Assembly: GCA_024449915.1 (NCBI GenBank) | Contig: JAMZAV010000162.1 | Span: 310,001 to 374,000, forward strand | Origin: Sweltsa coloradensis | Lineage: Eukaryota; Arthropoda; Insecta; Plecoptera; Chloroperlidae | DNA length: 64,000 nt | Reading direction: 5' to 3' | In this document: positions 44,062-56,551 of the stretch, in pieces | Numbering within the stretch: position 1 is the stretch's first letter | Layout: each line of letters opens with the position of its first letter | Position numbers and translations under genes: made by a program | Notes under the pieces: model-generated | Told to the model about the DNA's origin: nothing | The model's database searches: none | The model's input: the letters and a program-made list of their open reading frames with translations, nothing else

Positions 44062-44512
44062 CAGTCTTGGGCACGTTCCCCCAAAAAAGGAACTTTGAAA
44101 AGTTTAGTTACTTATGCCTAAAAAGGAACTGAGACGTTCCTCGTTCCTCAAAAGGAACTTAGTTCCTTTCACGTTTCTTATACCATCACTTGTTTAAATA
44201 ATAATTAAATGTGATAGGAGTTAATTTATCATTACTTTTATTTATTAAAGTGAGTCCCAGGCCATCTGACGAGGGTGGCGCCATTTTTGAAAACACAAGA
44301 TGTCACAAGATATTTTTTTTACTGCAGTTTACGATATCAGGTACTGGAATTCGACGGGATTACGACGGCGAAAGGAACTTATAAAGGAACGTTAAATTCG
44401 TTCCAAGTTCTCACGAAATAGTAACTTTGACGTTACAAGTTCCTGATCTAAGAAAAAGGAACTCGTTCCCACAAAAGTTCCTGGAAAAGGAACGCGTTCC
44501 TCTCCAAGACTA
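44062..44512. mobile_element. hAT-type MITE with GGAAC/GTTCC subterminal repeats
   Basis: 451 bp with ends CAGTCTTGG and CCAAGACTA. Near-perfect 8-bp duplication AATGTTCC / AATGTTTC (44054-44061 and 44513-44520). Both halves are crowded with GGAAC or GTTCC words. Many hAT elements carry such subterminal repeats as transposase contacts. Confidence 0.82.
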
Positions 44513-45125
44513 AATGTTTCTTTATCCTACACTTGAGCTATAAATGGACGGTGGACCTGCAAAGCACACCCCTGGGTTATCACTTCACGTAGACTGCAGT
44601 ATCGTATTCGTTGGGTGAATAATACAACATTTTGCGTAATTCAAGTTTCCTGGCCAAGCGTGAAGTGCTTGGGCGCCACTCCACACAGTTTCCCATAGCG
44701 TTGTGCGACGGTGGTCTCAAGGGCCCAAGGCAAACCACCGCGGAAGGAGCCTAGCTACTTGAAACGTCCGCGTTGTTCAAGTGGAGAAAATTAAGTGTGC
44801 TTCGTGTAAAATTATCGATGTGGGGCATGGTCACGGGAACGTAGACACACACACCCAAATTGCCTCACACGTCAGAATGCAACGCTGAGTGGTTTTACGA
44901 GAATACAGGTACCTTACAAAACTCTGTAATATTAACTTTAAAAAAATAAAAGATTACCATGTTGTAAGAAGACAACAATGGCATCAAAGGTCACTTTTAA
45001 ATTAAATTTTATGATTATATGTCCTAAAACACGGGTTCCCAAGAGACATAATGTAGGCCTAATAGACGTAGGGCCTATTCGTTATTTCCCTTGAAAATTT
45101 TGCTAATCGTTGCAGTACTGCATTG
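44513..45125. other. Unassigned DNA, locally GC-rich
   Basis: GC-richer part at 44650-44790 (GGGCGCCACTCCACACAG, GCAAACCACCGCGGAAGG). No frame or family recognised. Confidence 0.35.
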
Positions 45126-45129
45126 TATT

Positions 45130-45215
45130 TGAGAGCGAATACTACTTGGGTATATCCCTAATTCCAATACAGATGGTCTAGGGTTCAAATCCCTGTTCAG
45201 TCAAAGGTGGTTTGT
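45130..45215 (+). repeat. tRNA-like SINE fragment
   Basis: GGTCTAGGGTTCAAATCCCT includes a clear RNA polymerase III B-box, preceded by AATACAGAT. No A-box or paired stems, so a SINE remnant rather than a tRNA. Confidence 0.5.
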
Positions 45216-46560
45216 CTTCTAAATAGGACTTAAATGAATGTTAATGAATAATATTATTTATAAGTATATAATATTATTTAGGGTAAATAAATTATATTGG
45301 CCTTTTAACAGCAGTGGGTACACTCTAAATACAAGTTGAATATAATATAAATGTATCGATAATAAGTTTTGAACGATAAAGAATTTATCACATAAAACAT
45401 TGGTGAATCCAGTGTGATGTATTATATACTTAATTGAGTGCTTGCTTAAATTTCTTAGTAGACTTTCAGCAGAACCGAATTGACATTCACTCCCTTCGCC
45501 TTTGCTTCTCCTCCCCCCCCCCCCCCCCGCATAATCAAGCCACTCTCTTCCCCTCGTCTCGTGCCCCCTCCCTAAACACGCCGGAGATTCTGTAAACATT
45601 CTACTGAGACTGGCGTTTTGCACTTCACAGTTCTACTTTACTTCTACTGCTTCAAGGACTATTATCGAAGGTACGCTTCTCTTTGTATGTTTGCTTGGCT
45701 TCATCTAACGCAATTTTGAAGCCACATTGAAAAACAAGGCAAAATTTAATCAATTGAAAATTGCAATTACATTTTTAGTTATGGTTTCTTGTTTCTATTT
45801 GTTTGTTTCTTGATTTGTTATGTGAACGGATGATTGTAAAAATCGATCAACTGAATAGGGTAGGCGTTAAATAAATAAATAAATAAATAAGTTAATTATT
45901 TAATAAATAAATAAATACATAAATAAATAAGAATTATAGTTAATATGTTTTTTCAATTAAAAATTAAGAACGGCTTTAACATATCAAAATTGAAAGTATT
46001 TTTTTAGAAAAGGTCCGAGAGCATCCAAGCAAAATAAATAAAATTTATTTTCTTCAAAGATAGCACTAAAAACTAAAGGCCCTTGGCCCCTTGCCTATGT
46101 ATCTATTTAGTCCGTACAACTCAATTCTGTCATTGCTTTCTTCTTCACGCAGAAACAAGCGTGGGTATACGAGAGCACAATTACATTTGTATGACTCTTT
46201 TTATATCCAACAATTATTATTATTGGATTGTTTTGAGAGTTTACAAGTCATTCACAGAGAAGACTCGCAGGCCGCAACGCGAGGATTTCTCTAGACAAGA
46301 TTGATTACACCTGATACACAGAGCGACCAAAACACCAATCTTCACTTTCGATAGAAACTGTCTTGTGACAACTTTCGAATACAATTGTCATAATACTCAT
46401 AATACTGTTTCACAATAATCCCGTAAAAATATATGGGATGAAAAAAAGCTGTATAGACTATAAACTAAAATCGGTACCATAAAATCGGCATCATACACTC
46501 GTGGCGAAGAGTTTCTATGGTAATAGCAGGTTTCTGTAATACCCTTATGTCTGCAAGCTA
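45216..46560. other. Unassigned DNA with simple repeats
   Basis: C run at 45513-45528 and (AAAT)n at about 45868-45932. Open frames here match nothing known. Confidence 0.5.
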
Positions 46561-46599
46561 CATTTTAAATTAGTACAATTGCCCTTACAAAAAAAAATG

Positions 46600-47095
46600 C
46601 GATAACTGGAACTTTTATTTTTGGGTAACTTTTACGGTAACGCGTTCCTTTATCACAGCAATAATTTTTTAAGTGAAAAGTTACTTTTTTCTAGAAATTT
46701 TAAGACAATTGAAAAGTTTTTTAAACCAGACGATAATTATGAAAAATGTGCAAACAGCAAAAAAATCTTCTCAATGCGGATGCCTTCCGTTCAACAATAT
46801 CTAAAACTACCCTACCCGTACAGTGGAGTGGAGTAAAATACCATGCCTAGTACGGTTGAATGTACGGTAATAACAATTTCATAAATGTACCTTTTCAAGT
46901 TGAAGGTATTATTTTCTATAATTTTTATAAACCCTTCCCCTATATTGACAATTATAGTAACTTGAAAATTACTTTTTATGTTCAAAGTAATTTTTAAAAC
47001 GGTAACTCTTTTCGACGAGAAACTTTTATAAAGGTTACTTTCAAATACTCTTAGCTTTTAAAACGTTACCTTTCACAAGTACTTACGCAAGACTG
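46600..47095. repeat. Possible decayed hAT-like element
   Basis: Words GGTAAC/GTTACC recur along the stretch and the right edge reads GCAAGACTGG, similar to the end of the element at 44062. No left end or target duplication is found. Confidence 0.35.
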
Positions 47096-47099
47096 GAGC

Positions 47100-48055
47100 A
47101 GCACATGGTATCAGTTACTTGTAGTTGGTGGTGTTTATTGTTGCTTTACGCCTATAGAAATCTATTGATTTTGACAGATTACTAATAGATGGGGGGAAGG
47201 ATAGATCCATTCGATCCGACAATGCAGCTGCATGCATTATTGTGGTAGTCTACCTCAGTGGCTATCATTCCATCCACTCATGGGTCTCAGTCTAACAAAG
47301 CATCGTTGTATATTACATTCGTAGAGACACAATCATTGACCATCAGATGGACAAAACTGATGTGATAACTGATAATAATTATCATGACTCATGATGACTT
47401 TCATCATGATCATCGTAACAAGCACAACCGTTCATTGTGATCTGCATCTTAGAACCCGTCTCGTATAGAGTTTCGCAATGGTATAGTTTACCTTCTCTTC
47501 ACACTTATCAACAATCACATAGATCGTATCAATTAACTGACTGTATAATTCCGAGTAGGTTCCATGTAGGCTGTTCCAACCCAAGGTTGTGCTGTGACGT
47601 CGAGTCAAATGCTGGGATCGAGTTCTTACATACATGGATATAGAATTACCAAACAAAAATTTTTTACAAGAATTATCCACAGTTTACAGTGACTGGAAAA
47701 ACTTTTTATAAGACATTCACATTTTAATCAGAGATACAAATCTGATCCAAACCATTGGATTCAATAGTCAAGTAAAATTACGTTAGTTAAAATGTATTTA
47801 TTATTATTACATTCCTCATCCCAGACGTGGCGAAGAAAACACGACCTTTCTTTCAAACGTGGCGCTCACAAAATGAACTGTCGCAACAAACAGCCTTTGA
47901 AAACATATTTTCAACAATATCTATAACAGTAATAATTATGTACTACCCGGTATTGAAAAACAATACACCAAGGTCTATTCATTTACTACTGCCTTTCCTG
48001 TGTTGTGTATAGCCTCAAGCATGCCGATTATCAATAATGGTTTTAAGTAATTATA
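47100..48055. other. Unassigned DNA
   Basis: Nothing recognised. Confidence 0.4.
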
Positions 48056-48059
48056 CCGT

Positions 48060-48545
48060 ACTGCCCATACAAATAATCATACCATTACATAAACACGTTT
48101 CATCACGTGCACATGCACTTTAAAAAATGACACGTAACCACCAGTACTTAAACCAAAGATTGCTTACACTGTCTACGTTACCCAAGGAGATTTATAAGTA
48201 TGTATAATTATGAATTTTTAATACAAAAATAAGTTAAATAACTATTCTAGTTTTATCTACACTGTCATATTAATGGCTGAGTCAGAGTGTAATGAGAGAG
48301 CGTATAGTGAGTAATAACAAATAATGGTTACAAAAAATTACACTATCCATTCATCCATTCCCATACAAATAACCACACCATTACATAGACGCGTTTCACC
48401 GCGTGCACATGCACTTATGACCTATGCCTTGTAATTACAGAGCCTTACACGATGTACGTTACTCAAGAGGATTTATAATGATATTTTTTAATATCATAGA
48501 AACATAAGCTAAATAACTATTGTAGTTTTATCAGCTATACATTAT
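48060..48545. repeat. Tandem duplication of about 297 bp
   Basis: CCCATACAAATAA(T/C)CA, CACGTGCACATGCACTT / CGCGTGCACATGCACTT, GTACGTTAC/CTACGTTACC and GGATTTATAA/GAGATTTATAAG occur in the same order twice. Diverged, no coding frame. Confidence 0.7.
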
Positions 48546-48724
48546 TATTTAAGTCTTTAAATCTCTGGAAGTGGAATTGATAAAATGGCGTACAAATTTC
48601 TACTATGTTTAGTGTCGGCTAGCACTATAGTTTAAATATAAAATTGTTACTATAGGAGACACTATTATTGAGTGCATTTTTAATAGGTAAATTCTGTTCT
48701 CCCTAAACAAAAATAGGCAAAAAT

Positions 48725-48920
48725 CAGAGTCAATAGTGAGTTTTGGAGGTCTCAGTTCGGAGATTTCGAAGGTCCCTTGAAAATTTCATCAAGATTGGAG
48801 TGGCCGTTTTTTTCGGTAGAAAGGTATAGAAAAACAGACAAAATATACAAACAAAAAAACTCCCGAGCTATTTTGAAGGATAAGTCTTTGTTACGTTGGC
48901 TACGCTCATCCTTTTAGATA
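48725..48920 (-). mobile_element. Helitron-like relic, subfamily B-like
   Basis: CAGTTCGGAGATTTCGAAGG, TTTCATCAAGATTGGAG, AACAGACAAA and GCTACGCTCATCC define the 5' module of a minus-strand copy. The units and 3' end are missing. Confidence 0.75.
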
Positions 48921-48924
48921 TATT

Positions 48925-50440
48925 TTTTAACAAAAAGGAAATATATGTCAAATATGTGTAAGTCAAATAGATTATTTATTAACGCGTTCAAACTTAAAAT
49001 ACTTGTTTACGGTGATAGCTGTCGTTTTGATGGCAAGCACCATAAGGCGCGTAGGAGTTAGGACTTTTGTCTTCTGTCCCCCCGTTACTTGTCCCGTTAC
49101 TGCTCCAAAAAGATTGCCTACGCCCCTGGCCCCATATATCTTGGAACTTCATGGATAATGGATAACCTCAAAACAGAATATAAAATAGCAAACTAATAAA
49201 GTATTTTTACAGTTTCCTGGTTTTCATTTGGGCGCGACAGCTGCCCTTGTAAGTTTGTTACAGCTATTGTGGGTTTCGTTATAGGTAGCCTGGAAATTAT
49301 TCTATATTTTTGTTGACTCTGATGTAGACATATAAGGTTGCACATTATCCGCATCTAGTAAACCTTATATTTTCTAAATTTATTCTTGTTTACAAATTTA
49401 TAATGTTATTGAACATCAGTAAAATGGTGATAGAGTAGGTCCACTAATGTAAATGTTTTAAGTTATTAATCACCGACGGATTCAAATAGTTAACGCTTTC
49501 ACTAGTATTACGAGCAGTTGCATACTATGATCGTATCATACATAACATTATGCAATAAGGCATGCGTCCAAAGTTGGCATTATTATTTTATTTTCTAAGA
49601 AAAATGCCTTTTTAAAACACTATGTTACAAGTGATTAGCATAAAGAAAGCTAATGTAAAGGTAGGTGCCAGAGTCCTTGATAGAATCTAGAAGAGGATGC
49701 ATTTCGACATGAAATGGAACTGGAGTAGTGTATAATATATTGAGCTCTCATGTCTGTTGCACTATAAAGTTGGTGTCACGTGACGGCGACGCGGAGTTTA
49801 AGCGCTCAGCTGTCTGTGTTTTTTTTTTCCGAGTAAACGGTTAACAACGTAGATATTATCATACATCAGACGAACTTGAAAAAACAATCAATCTATGAGA
49901 TCCAGTACGCGTATTCCTCAATTAATTCATTAATTAATTTGAATTAAAAATTCGTGAAATTACTAAAATTAAAAATTAAATTAAATTACGTAATTTACTC
50001 AATTTTGGACAACTTCGGAAATTTATTCCAAGTGTACAGATTTTTTAAAGCAGATTTTCATACTGGATATCAACGTTTTGAATCAATATGAAAGCGCAGG
50101 TTTATGAGGTAAATCGTAAGATAAGCGGTTTGATGGGAATTTCCGGAATTAAAATCCTTGTTTTGGATTTCCCATTTTTTCACGTTTTGGACATGTCTCG
50201 CAATGGATTGTTTGTAACCTAGTGAGGATATCATAAATAAGTACTTGCAAAATTTGGCAATAATATCACCCACCGTTCAGCAGTAATCATCGTGCGCGCA
50301 TTTGAGTTGGGCCATTCTCAACGCCCCCAAAAATAAGGATGGGATAAGGTGGGGGGGGGGGGAGTGAGTGAAATGTCATGATGGTTATTGATTAAAAACT
50401 TAATGCACAATTTAAGCAATCATTAAATAATCTTACCGAC
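48925..50440. other. Unassigned DNA
   Basis: No gene. Contains a palindromic E-box (GTCACGTGAC, 49775-49784) next to GGCGACGCGG, and a G run at 50352-50362. Confidence 0.4.
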
Positions 50441-51550
50441 AGAGAAAGCTCAAGAGTGAAGCGCGAGACGCTGATTAGGGAGGTCGTCGGCCAGTGGCGT
50501 CGGAACAGGGGGGGGCAAGGGGGGCATTGCCCCCCCCTAATTTTCATGGCGTGGGGGCATAGGGGGGCAGATTTTAGAGTTAAAAAATCAAGACTTCTAC
50601 TCTACTTTTTGGGAAAGCAACCGTCTATCCGACTATTTTTATAACCAGCCACCCGTCTTGTATTGTGTGTTGGTCATTCACTTCAGTAAGAGTGGTCACG
50701 TGAATCAGACTCACGTCTAATCCAAACATCCCTTTGAATGATTTGCTAGAGTTATTGGCAGACGCAAGTTGGGATTTGGTTCGCTCGTGTCGCATCGTTA
50801 TGCGTTCATTGTTCAGTCATCTTTGAAGTGGTGTAGTGACTGTGATTATAGCGAAGTGGCATGTGGGAAGATTATTCCTCTTAGAGTGTAAGTAGAGTAG
50901 TGTGAAGTGTAAAGTAAAGTGTAAGTGTGTATGTAGTGTGTCGTGTTTAATGGTGTTAAAGATTAAATTGATTTCGTAATTTTAAATATGAAACGTACTA
51001 AACAGCCTTTAGTTACTTTTTTTTTTAAAGAAGAGGGTAAAATAAAAATATGTTTGCCTGTATGCTTCGTGATTACATAAAAAAATATGTTGTAGGCCTA
51101 ATTTATTAAAAGGGGCCACTTCACGTTTTTTTTTTTGAGTTCTTAGATCGCAGATAGTTGATGTAGACTAAAACATCGTTTACAGAGTCCGAGTGCAGTT
51201 AAAACATGACGAAATTCCTGTAGTACAGTGAAATTTTTTTCGCCTTCGGCGAAAAAGGGGCCTCCGGCGGCTGGGGCTTCGCCCCAGACCCCAACTATTC
51301 CATACAAAATCTATTAATGGATTTGCCCCCCCCAACTTTCAAAACGTTCCGACGCGCCTGTCGTCGGCCGATACCCACCACCACCCGCAATCCGCACTAA
51401 AATTGTTTCAAATGTTTTCTTCAGACAATAAGGTAAATACCATTAGCCTAGGGATTTTTTGGACATTTTCTTCACAACTACACAACATACCTTGTAGTTA
51501 ACCTAAAGTTCACGCATATCGTTCCTCGCCAGGTTTCCTACGAAACGAAT
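50441..51550 (+). mobile_element. tRNA-derived SINE, family 1, interrupted by a hAT element
   Basis: The head (GCGCGAGACGCTGATTAGGG, 50461-50480) and body (CGCAATCCGCACTAAAATTG, TTTTCTTCAGACAATAAGG, TTCTTCACAACTACACAAC; 51369-51540) follow the family order. They are separated only by the hAT insertion at the B-box region. Confidence 0.72.
50492..51360. mobile_element. hAT-type element, 869 bp
   Basis: Ends CAGTGGCGTCGGAAC and GTTCCGACGCGCCTG (13 of 15 bases inverted-identical) with the perfect 8-bp duplication TCGTCGGC (50484-50491 and 51361-51368). Interior has C/G runs and CTTCGGCGAAAAAGGGGCC. No transposase frame, so non-autonomous. Confidence 0.93.
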
Positions 51551-51559
51551 TCAACGAAT

Positions 51560-52425
51560 CCCGTGAAGGAAACCATTTAAAATACTGATTAGATGATCCA
51601 CGTTAGTATTATTTGTATACATACGGTAAACCAATGTGGAATGGCCACGCAGAGGATTGCGAAAGTAACGTATTCTTTGTTCAGTTTTCCACTTCACGAT
51701 TGCCTCGATAGTGGTTATGGACATGTGCGCCTCATTTAAAAAAAAATTCAAGGTTCGATGAAGGTTATATAGAAAAATAAGAGGTTTCCAACCTTGCGAA
51801 CAGTGCTAGTTTGCAAACTAGTCGTTCGAATGTTGTCGATACACCGCTGCTGAACTCACACACACGGTCGACGATTCGAATTCATCGTGTTTAAAAAACA
51901 TTAACTAGAAACGAAAAACATGTATGAATCATTGTTTTCCTTTTTCAAGGTCGTAGTAATAAATTAAAGGTTACGAAAACCTTGGGATTTAACATAAAAA
52001 TGCTTATATGTACACTACCTAGTGATTATAATGTAACAATAATAACAACAACAACAAGCTTCGGTGTAGACCATGGACGTGCATAGAAGACCTCGTGCTC
52101 CTCCTACACGGCTCACAATTCCTTGTGAATAGCATGGACATGAAGCATTAGAGTACGCCTTTATTTATTCTATGCTCAGTCATTTCGGGTTAACCCAGTA
52201 ATTAATAATTATACTAAATACTTATACATGTGTACAGTAGTTGGGTATTTCCGGTAATTTCATGGACAGGATGCATAAAGTACGCCCTTGTTTACTCCCA
52301 AGGACACGCATTACATTCCAGAAGTTAGTTCTCTAGACTCTAGAGCACTTTACGGTGAGCATTGGCGATTCTAAGGCCTAAAACCATTCATTTCGGATGG
52401 CCCACGGTTCCCGGTAGTTAGTTTT
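51560..52425. other. Unassigned DNA
   Basis: Two related pieces (CCTTTATTTATTCTATGC near 52160 and CCCTTGTTTACTCCCAAGG near 52285) suggest a faint internal duplication. Otherwise nothing recognised. Confidence 0.35.
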
Positions 52426-52426
52426 A

Positions 52427-52465
<39 letters not shown>
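52426..52465. repeat. (TTA)n microsatellite
   Basis: TTA array followed by TTATTCATCACC. By analogy with 22.4 and 23.1 kb it could be the tail of a minus-strand retrotransposon, but no coding remnant is seen to the right. Confidence 0.85.
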
Positions 52466-52864
52466 TATTCATCACCATAAGACATGGTACATATACACAT
52501 AAATACATGCAGATTGTATTGGCCTCATGAAGAAAGGAATACAAGAAGAGAGACAACATCCCGTCCACCTAGATAGGTGTCCTGCATCCATATAAAATTA
52601 AACTAAAAGTAGAGATAAATGATAAGTTTAAAGAAATTAATTAATATTGTGATAGTTAATTTGTGGACATGATCTTAAATAAGTGGTGATTATGAGATAA
52701 CAGGTGAGATGAGTATGGGGTGATTGATAAGAGCTATATGGGGGCCTTGGAATTAATCATGCTAACATGTCCAATAGTATTCCTGAATCATGCCCATTAT
52801 CATGCGGGGTTGTCGTTATGTTCGGCTTTAGGGTAAAATTTAAATTTTTATCGTGGGAAACCTG

Positions 52865-53098
52865 TTATAGGGTGCAATTATGCCCTTCTTCAGGTAAACT
52901 AGGTATGTGCGGATATAGGAAATTGTGAAGGGATGTCCGAGGGCTGTTTAAGAGGACTCAATCCCTTGCATTCGCCTTAACGACTGAGGAAAACCTCGGG
53001 AAAAACAGTCAGGATTGCCGGTCTCGACGGGATTCGAACCCGGGACCTCCCGAATCAGAGTCGAGCGCTTAGCGCCCGAGCCAACACTGTCGGTTAGG
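52865..53098 (-). mobile_element. tRNA-derived SINE, family 1, best-kept copy
   Basis: On the minus strand: tRNA-like head with GGCTCGGGCGCTAAGCGCTC, CTCTGATTCGGGAGGTCCCG and B-box GGGTTCGAATCCC. The body follows with GCCGGCAATCCTGACTG, GAGGTTTTCCTCAGTCG, GGATTGAGTCCTCTTAAACA and CTTCACAATTTCC. Reference copy for the family. Confidence 0.9.
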
Positions 53099-53159
53099 CG
53101 TACAGTCTGTTTATGGCTTTGTTAGGACAAGATGCACAGATAACAAGAATTGCCTCCTA

Positions 53160-53265
53160 ACTTGATCCTGAGTGGGTTTGTAATTCAGATGTGTAATGGA
53201 ACTACAATTCAGAGATATGATGTCTGCTACGTGGTTAAGAGTCTTTGCTGAAATGTGTTAGTTTA
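53160..53265 (+). repeat. Fragment of the 34.2-kb tRNA-like SINE
   Basis: AATTCAGATGTGTAATGGAA and CTACAATTCAGAGATATGAT match 34245-34285, followed by a degraded tRNA-like part (TACGTGGTTAAGAG). Confidence 0.6.
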
Positions 53266-53489
53266 TCAGCTTGCAGTTGCATTGACAGTAATAACATTTT
53301 ATTTCCAACATCAATTTTGGTGTAGTTAGTAATTAGCCAATTCGATAGAGGCCATCTTCATTCCTGACTGGATTTTTTTGACAAAGTTTTACTATGTCAA
53401 AAAGCTGCTGAGCTTTACTTTTCGTAATTAATAAATGCATTTGACATTTGACACATAGTGACTATCCGAACGCTCTAATTACCTAAAGT

Positions 53490-53684
53490 TATTAAAATGT
53501 AATTATTGGACATACACTGTTCTTATAAGAAATACTTTCTGAATCGTAATGATTCGACACTAATCGAGTGTCTTTTTCGAAAAGGACAAAAAGGAAGGAA
53601 AAGACACTTGATTAGTGTCGAAATATTACGATTAAAAAGTATTTCTTATGAGAACAGTGTAGGTCCAATAATTACATTTTAATA
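53490..53684. repeat. 195-bp foldback (MITE-like hairpin)
   Basis: Arms of about 85 bases begin TATTAAAATGTAATTATTGG and end with its inverse. They include ACACTGTTCTTATAAGAAAT and a GACACTAATC/GATTAGTGTC inner pair, with a short purine-rich loop. Arms differ at a few positions; class unknown. Confidence 0.8.
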
Positions 53685-53699
53685 ATCAATTTACCTGTT

Positions 53700-54319
53700 C
53701 TACTAGTCTCATATTTATTACCTTTAGTAAGTCTAAAGGGGACAACACCGGGTAAACTGATGTTTACCTGTTAGTTGGCGAATTAATTAGTGGCAAGTTA
53801 CGTCTGCTCTGGAAAGATTTACTACGAAAAATAGAAGTTTCTAACTTATCAACGCAGAATCCCAACTCCTTGAGGATTTCCCACACTAATAATTAATGTC
53901 GCCGTGTTTATGGTTTGATTATCTGACGTGGTTGTGGTGTAGCGTGCACAAGACGTCGCGGTGACAAGTTAACTTAACGACAAGGGAAACAGTTGAGTTA
54001 GGCCTATTACGCCTCTCAACAATAATGATAATTGATGTTATGCCGGTGTTTTAAAAAAAATAATCTTAAAGCTACATCAGTACAAGTGTATGTAAAGTGT
54101 AACAAACTCATTCGATCACAACTAGTTCTAATGCGTAAGGCGTAAGTAAAGTCGTCAGAATTGGATTTTGGGTTAGAGAGAACAAAAAATTGCATGATCA
54201 CAATATCAATGTATGACTCAAGATTATCTTAATTTTATTTCAGGGAAAAGACAGGGGGGATCGCATAGCATACCTAAGGCATAGTACATAGGCATTGTCA
54301 TCAGAAAGTCTGTATATTA
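53700..54319. other. Unassigned DNA
   Basis: Nothing recognised. Confidence 0.4.
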
Positions 54320-54930
54320 CTAGGAAAACCCTAAAGTCCCGCCGCGTTGATGGATGAGCTTTTTAAAGTTTTTAGTTTGCGTGGGATATCTTTACTTTTG
54401 CAAGTGCTTTGTTTTGTTGCCTACGCATTGTAGGTGATTGTTGTCAAGTTTCTATTGTTTCTTGTCAATTGGTATTATTTACCGTAAAAAACTTATATTA
54501 AAAGCTTTATTTCTATGGATTCTGGCTAACTTTTTCAACTTTTTCTTTCAAAAGGTACTACATCACCATAACCTTAATGTCCATGTATAATATGAACGTT
54601 GTAGCCCCACCCGTTTGGTCAGAATTGGCCCAAATGGCACAAAAATATCGCACAAAAAATCGAAAAAAATCGTAAAAGTACGATATTAATGAGAAATATT
54701 TCTTCGATTGTACCCAAAAACGTGGCAAGTCTAAGTTCAGAGATTTCAAGGTCCTGTCAAATTTTCATCAAGATCGCATATGCCGTTTGCCCGGTAGAGA
54801 GCGAACAAACAGACAAAAATACAAACAAAAAAAAACAAAAAAAAAAAAAAAACACCCGAGCTAAATTTTTTGGGGGGCCAGTGAAATTGAAGTCTTCGCT
54901 TCACTCGCTTCGCTCGCTACGCTCATCCAA
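54320..54930 (-). mobile_element. Helitron-like element, subfamily B
   Basis: Minus-strand copy with both ends (CTAGGAAAACCC... and CGCTCATCCAA), one 175-bp unit and a long A tract at 54820-54852. Its 5' end faces that of the next copy, 22 bp away. Confidence 0.9.
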
Positions 54931-54952
54931 TTATTTTAGTCAGTCATGCTCA

Positions 54953-55691
54953 TTGGATGAGCGAAGCGAAGACTTCAATTTCACCGACCCCCCAAAAAAT
55001 TTAGCTCGGGTGTTTTTTTTTTTTTTTTTTTCCCGTCTGTTTGTTTGCTCTCTACCGGGCAAACGGCATATCCGATCTTGATGAAAATTTGACAGGACCT
55101 TCGAAATCTCTGAACTTAGACTTGCTACGTTTTTGGGTACAATCGAAGAAATATTTCTCATGAATATCGTACTTTTACGATTTTTTTTCGATTTTAGAGC
55201 GATATTTTCGTGACATTTGGGCCGATTCTGACCAAACGGGTGGGGCTACAACGTTCATATTATACATGGACATTAAGGTAATGGTGATGTATTGCTTTCT
55301 GAAAGAAAAAGTTGAAAAAGTTAGCCAGAATCTATAGAAATAAAGCTTTTAATATAAGTTTTTTGATTTCTTGTACGATATTTTCGTGCCATTTGGGCCA
55401 ATTCTGACCAAACGGGTGGGGCTACAACGTTCATATTATACATGGGCATTAAGGTTATGGTGATGAAGTACCTTTTGAAAGAAAAAGTTGAAAAAGTAAG
55501 CCAGAATCCATAATATAAGTTTTTTACGGTAAATAATACCAATTGACAAAAAACAATAGAAATTTGACAACAATCACCTACAATGCGTTGGTAGCAAAAC
55601 AAAGCACTTGCAAAAGTAAAGATATCCCACGCAAACTACAAATTTTAAAAAGCTCATCCATCAACGCGGCGGGACTTTAGCGTTTTCCTAG
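54953..55691 (+). mobile_element. Helitron-like element, subfamily B
   Basis: Complete 739-bp copy with two units (landmarks GCGATATTTTCGTGAC at about 55197 and ACGATATTTTCGTGCC at about 55375). Ends CCTAG then T. Confidence 0.92.
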
Positions 55692-55788
55692 TTTACAAAT
55701 TCATCAATAGTTGTCGAGAAGGAATGATATTACTCCAGCTTGAAAAATTATGTGCCTGCTTATATTTTATGAGTTTGATGGATGGTCA

Positions 55789-56551
55789 TTGGATGAGCGT
55801 AGCGAGCGAAGCGAAGATTCCATTTCACTACACTGGAGAAAAAAATCCGGAATGTTTTTTTTTTCTTTTTCTTCTTTTTTTTGTATTTTTGTGTCTGTTA
55901 ACACGATTCCGGCTAAACCGATACTCCGATTGTGATGAAATTTTATGGAGGCCTTCGAAATCTCTGAACTTAGAACTGCCACGTTTTTGAGCGCAATCGG
56001 GAAATTTTTTCTCATAAAAAACGCAATTTTACGATTTTTTTCGAATTTTAAAAAATTTCTTCGACTTATAACTCCTACATGCTTTATCCGATTGTAATGA
56101 TTTTTTCACAGAACCTTAATTTTATGAATTTAGATATTCGTGTGAAATTTGAGCGTAATCGAAAAATTATTTCTCATGAAAATCGAAATTTTACGGGTTT
56201 TTTTCTTTTTTAAAACAATTCTTTGACTCATAACACCTACATGCTTTATCCTATTGTAATGATTTTTTCACAGAACCTTAATTTTATGAATTAATATATT
56301 TGTGTTAAATTTGAGCGCAATAAAATAACTATTTCTTATGAAAATTGCAATTTTACGATTTTTTCTTTTTAAAAATTAAGATTAATTAAAAAAATTAAAT
56401 TGATTTTTTATTAAATTAAATTTATTTAAAAAAAAAATCGACTAAGTTATGATTTTTTCACAGAACAACAGAAAATCCGCGTAACACATGGCAGCTCAAT
56501 GCACCAATTACGCTCATCCAACAACGCGGCGGGACTTAAGCGTTTTCCTAG
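55789..56551 (+). mobile_element. Helitron-like element, subfamily A
   Basis: Complete 763-bp copy, three units at 161-163-bp spacing, shorter 3' variant, ends CCTAG then T. Three Helitron-like copies (54.3-56.5 kb) lie within 2.2 kb here. Confidence 0.93.

Noticed and set aside
49775..49784. GTCACGTGAC palindrome as a regulatory E-box
   Set aside because: A ten-base match with no gene or promoter in view cannot be supported.
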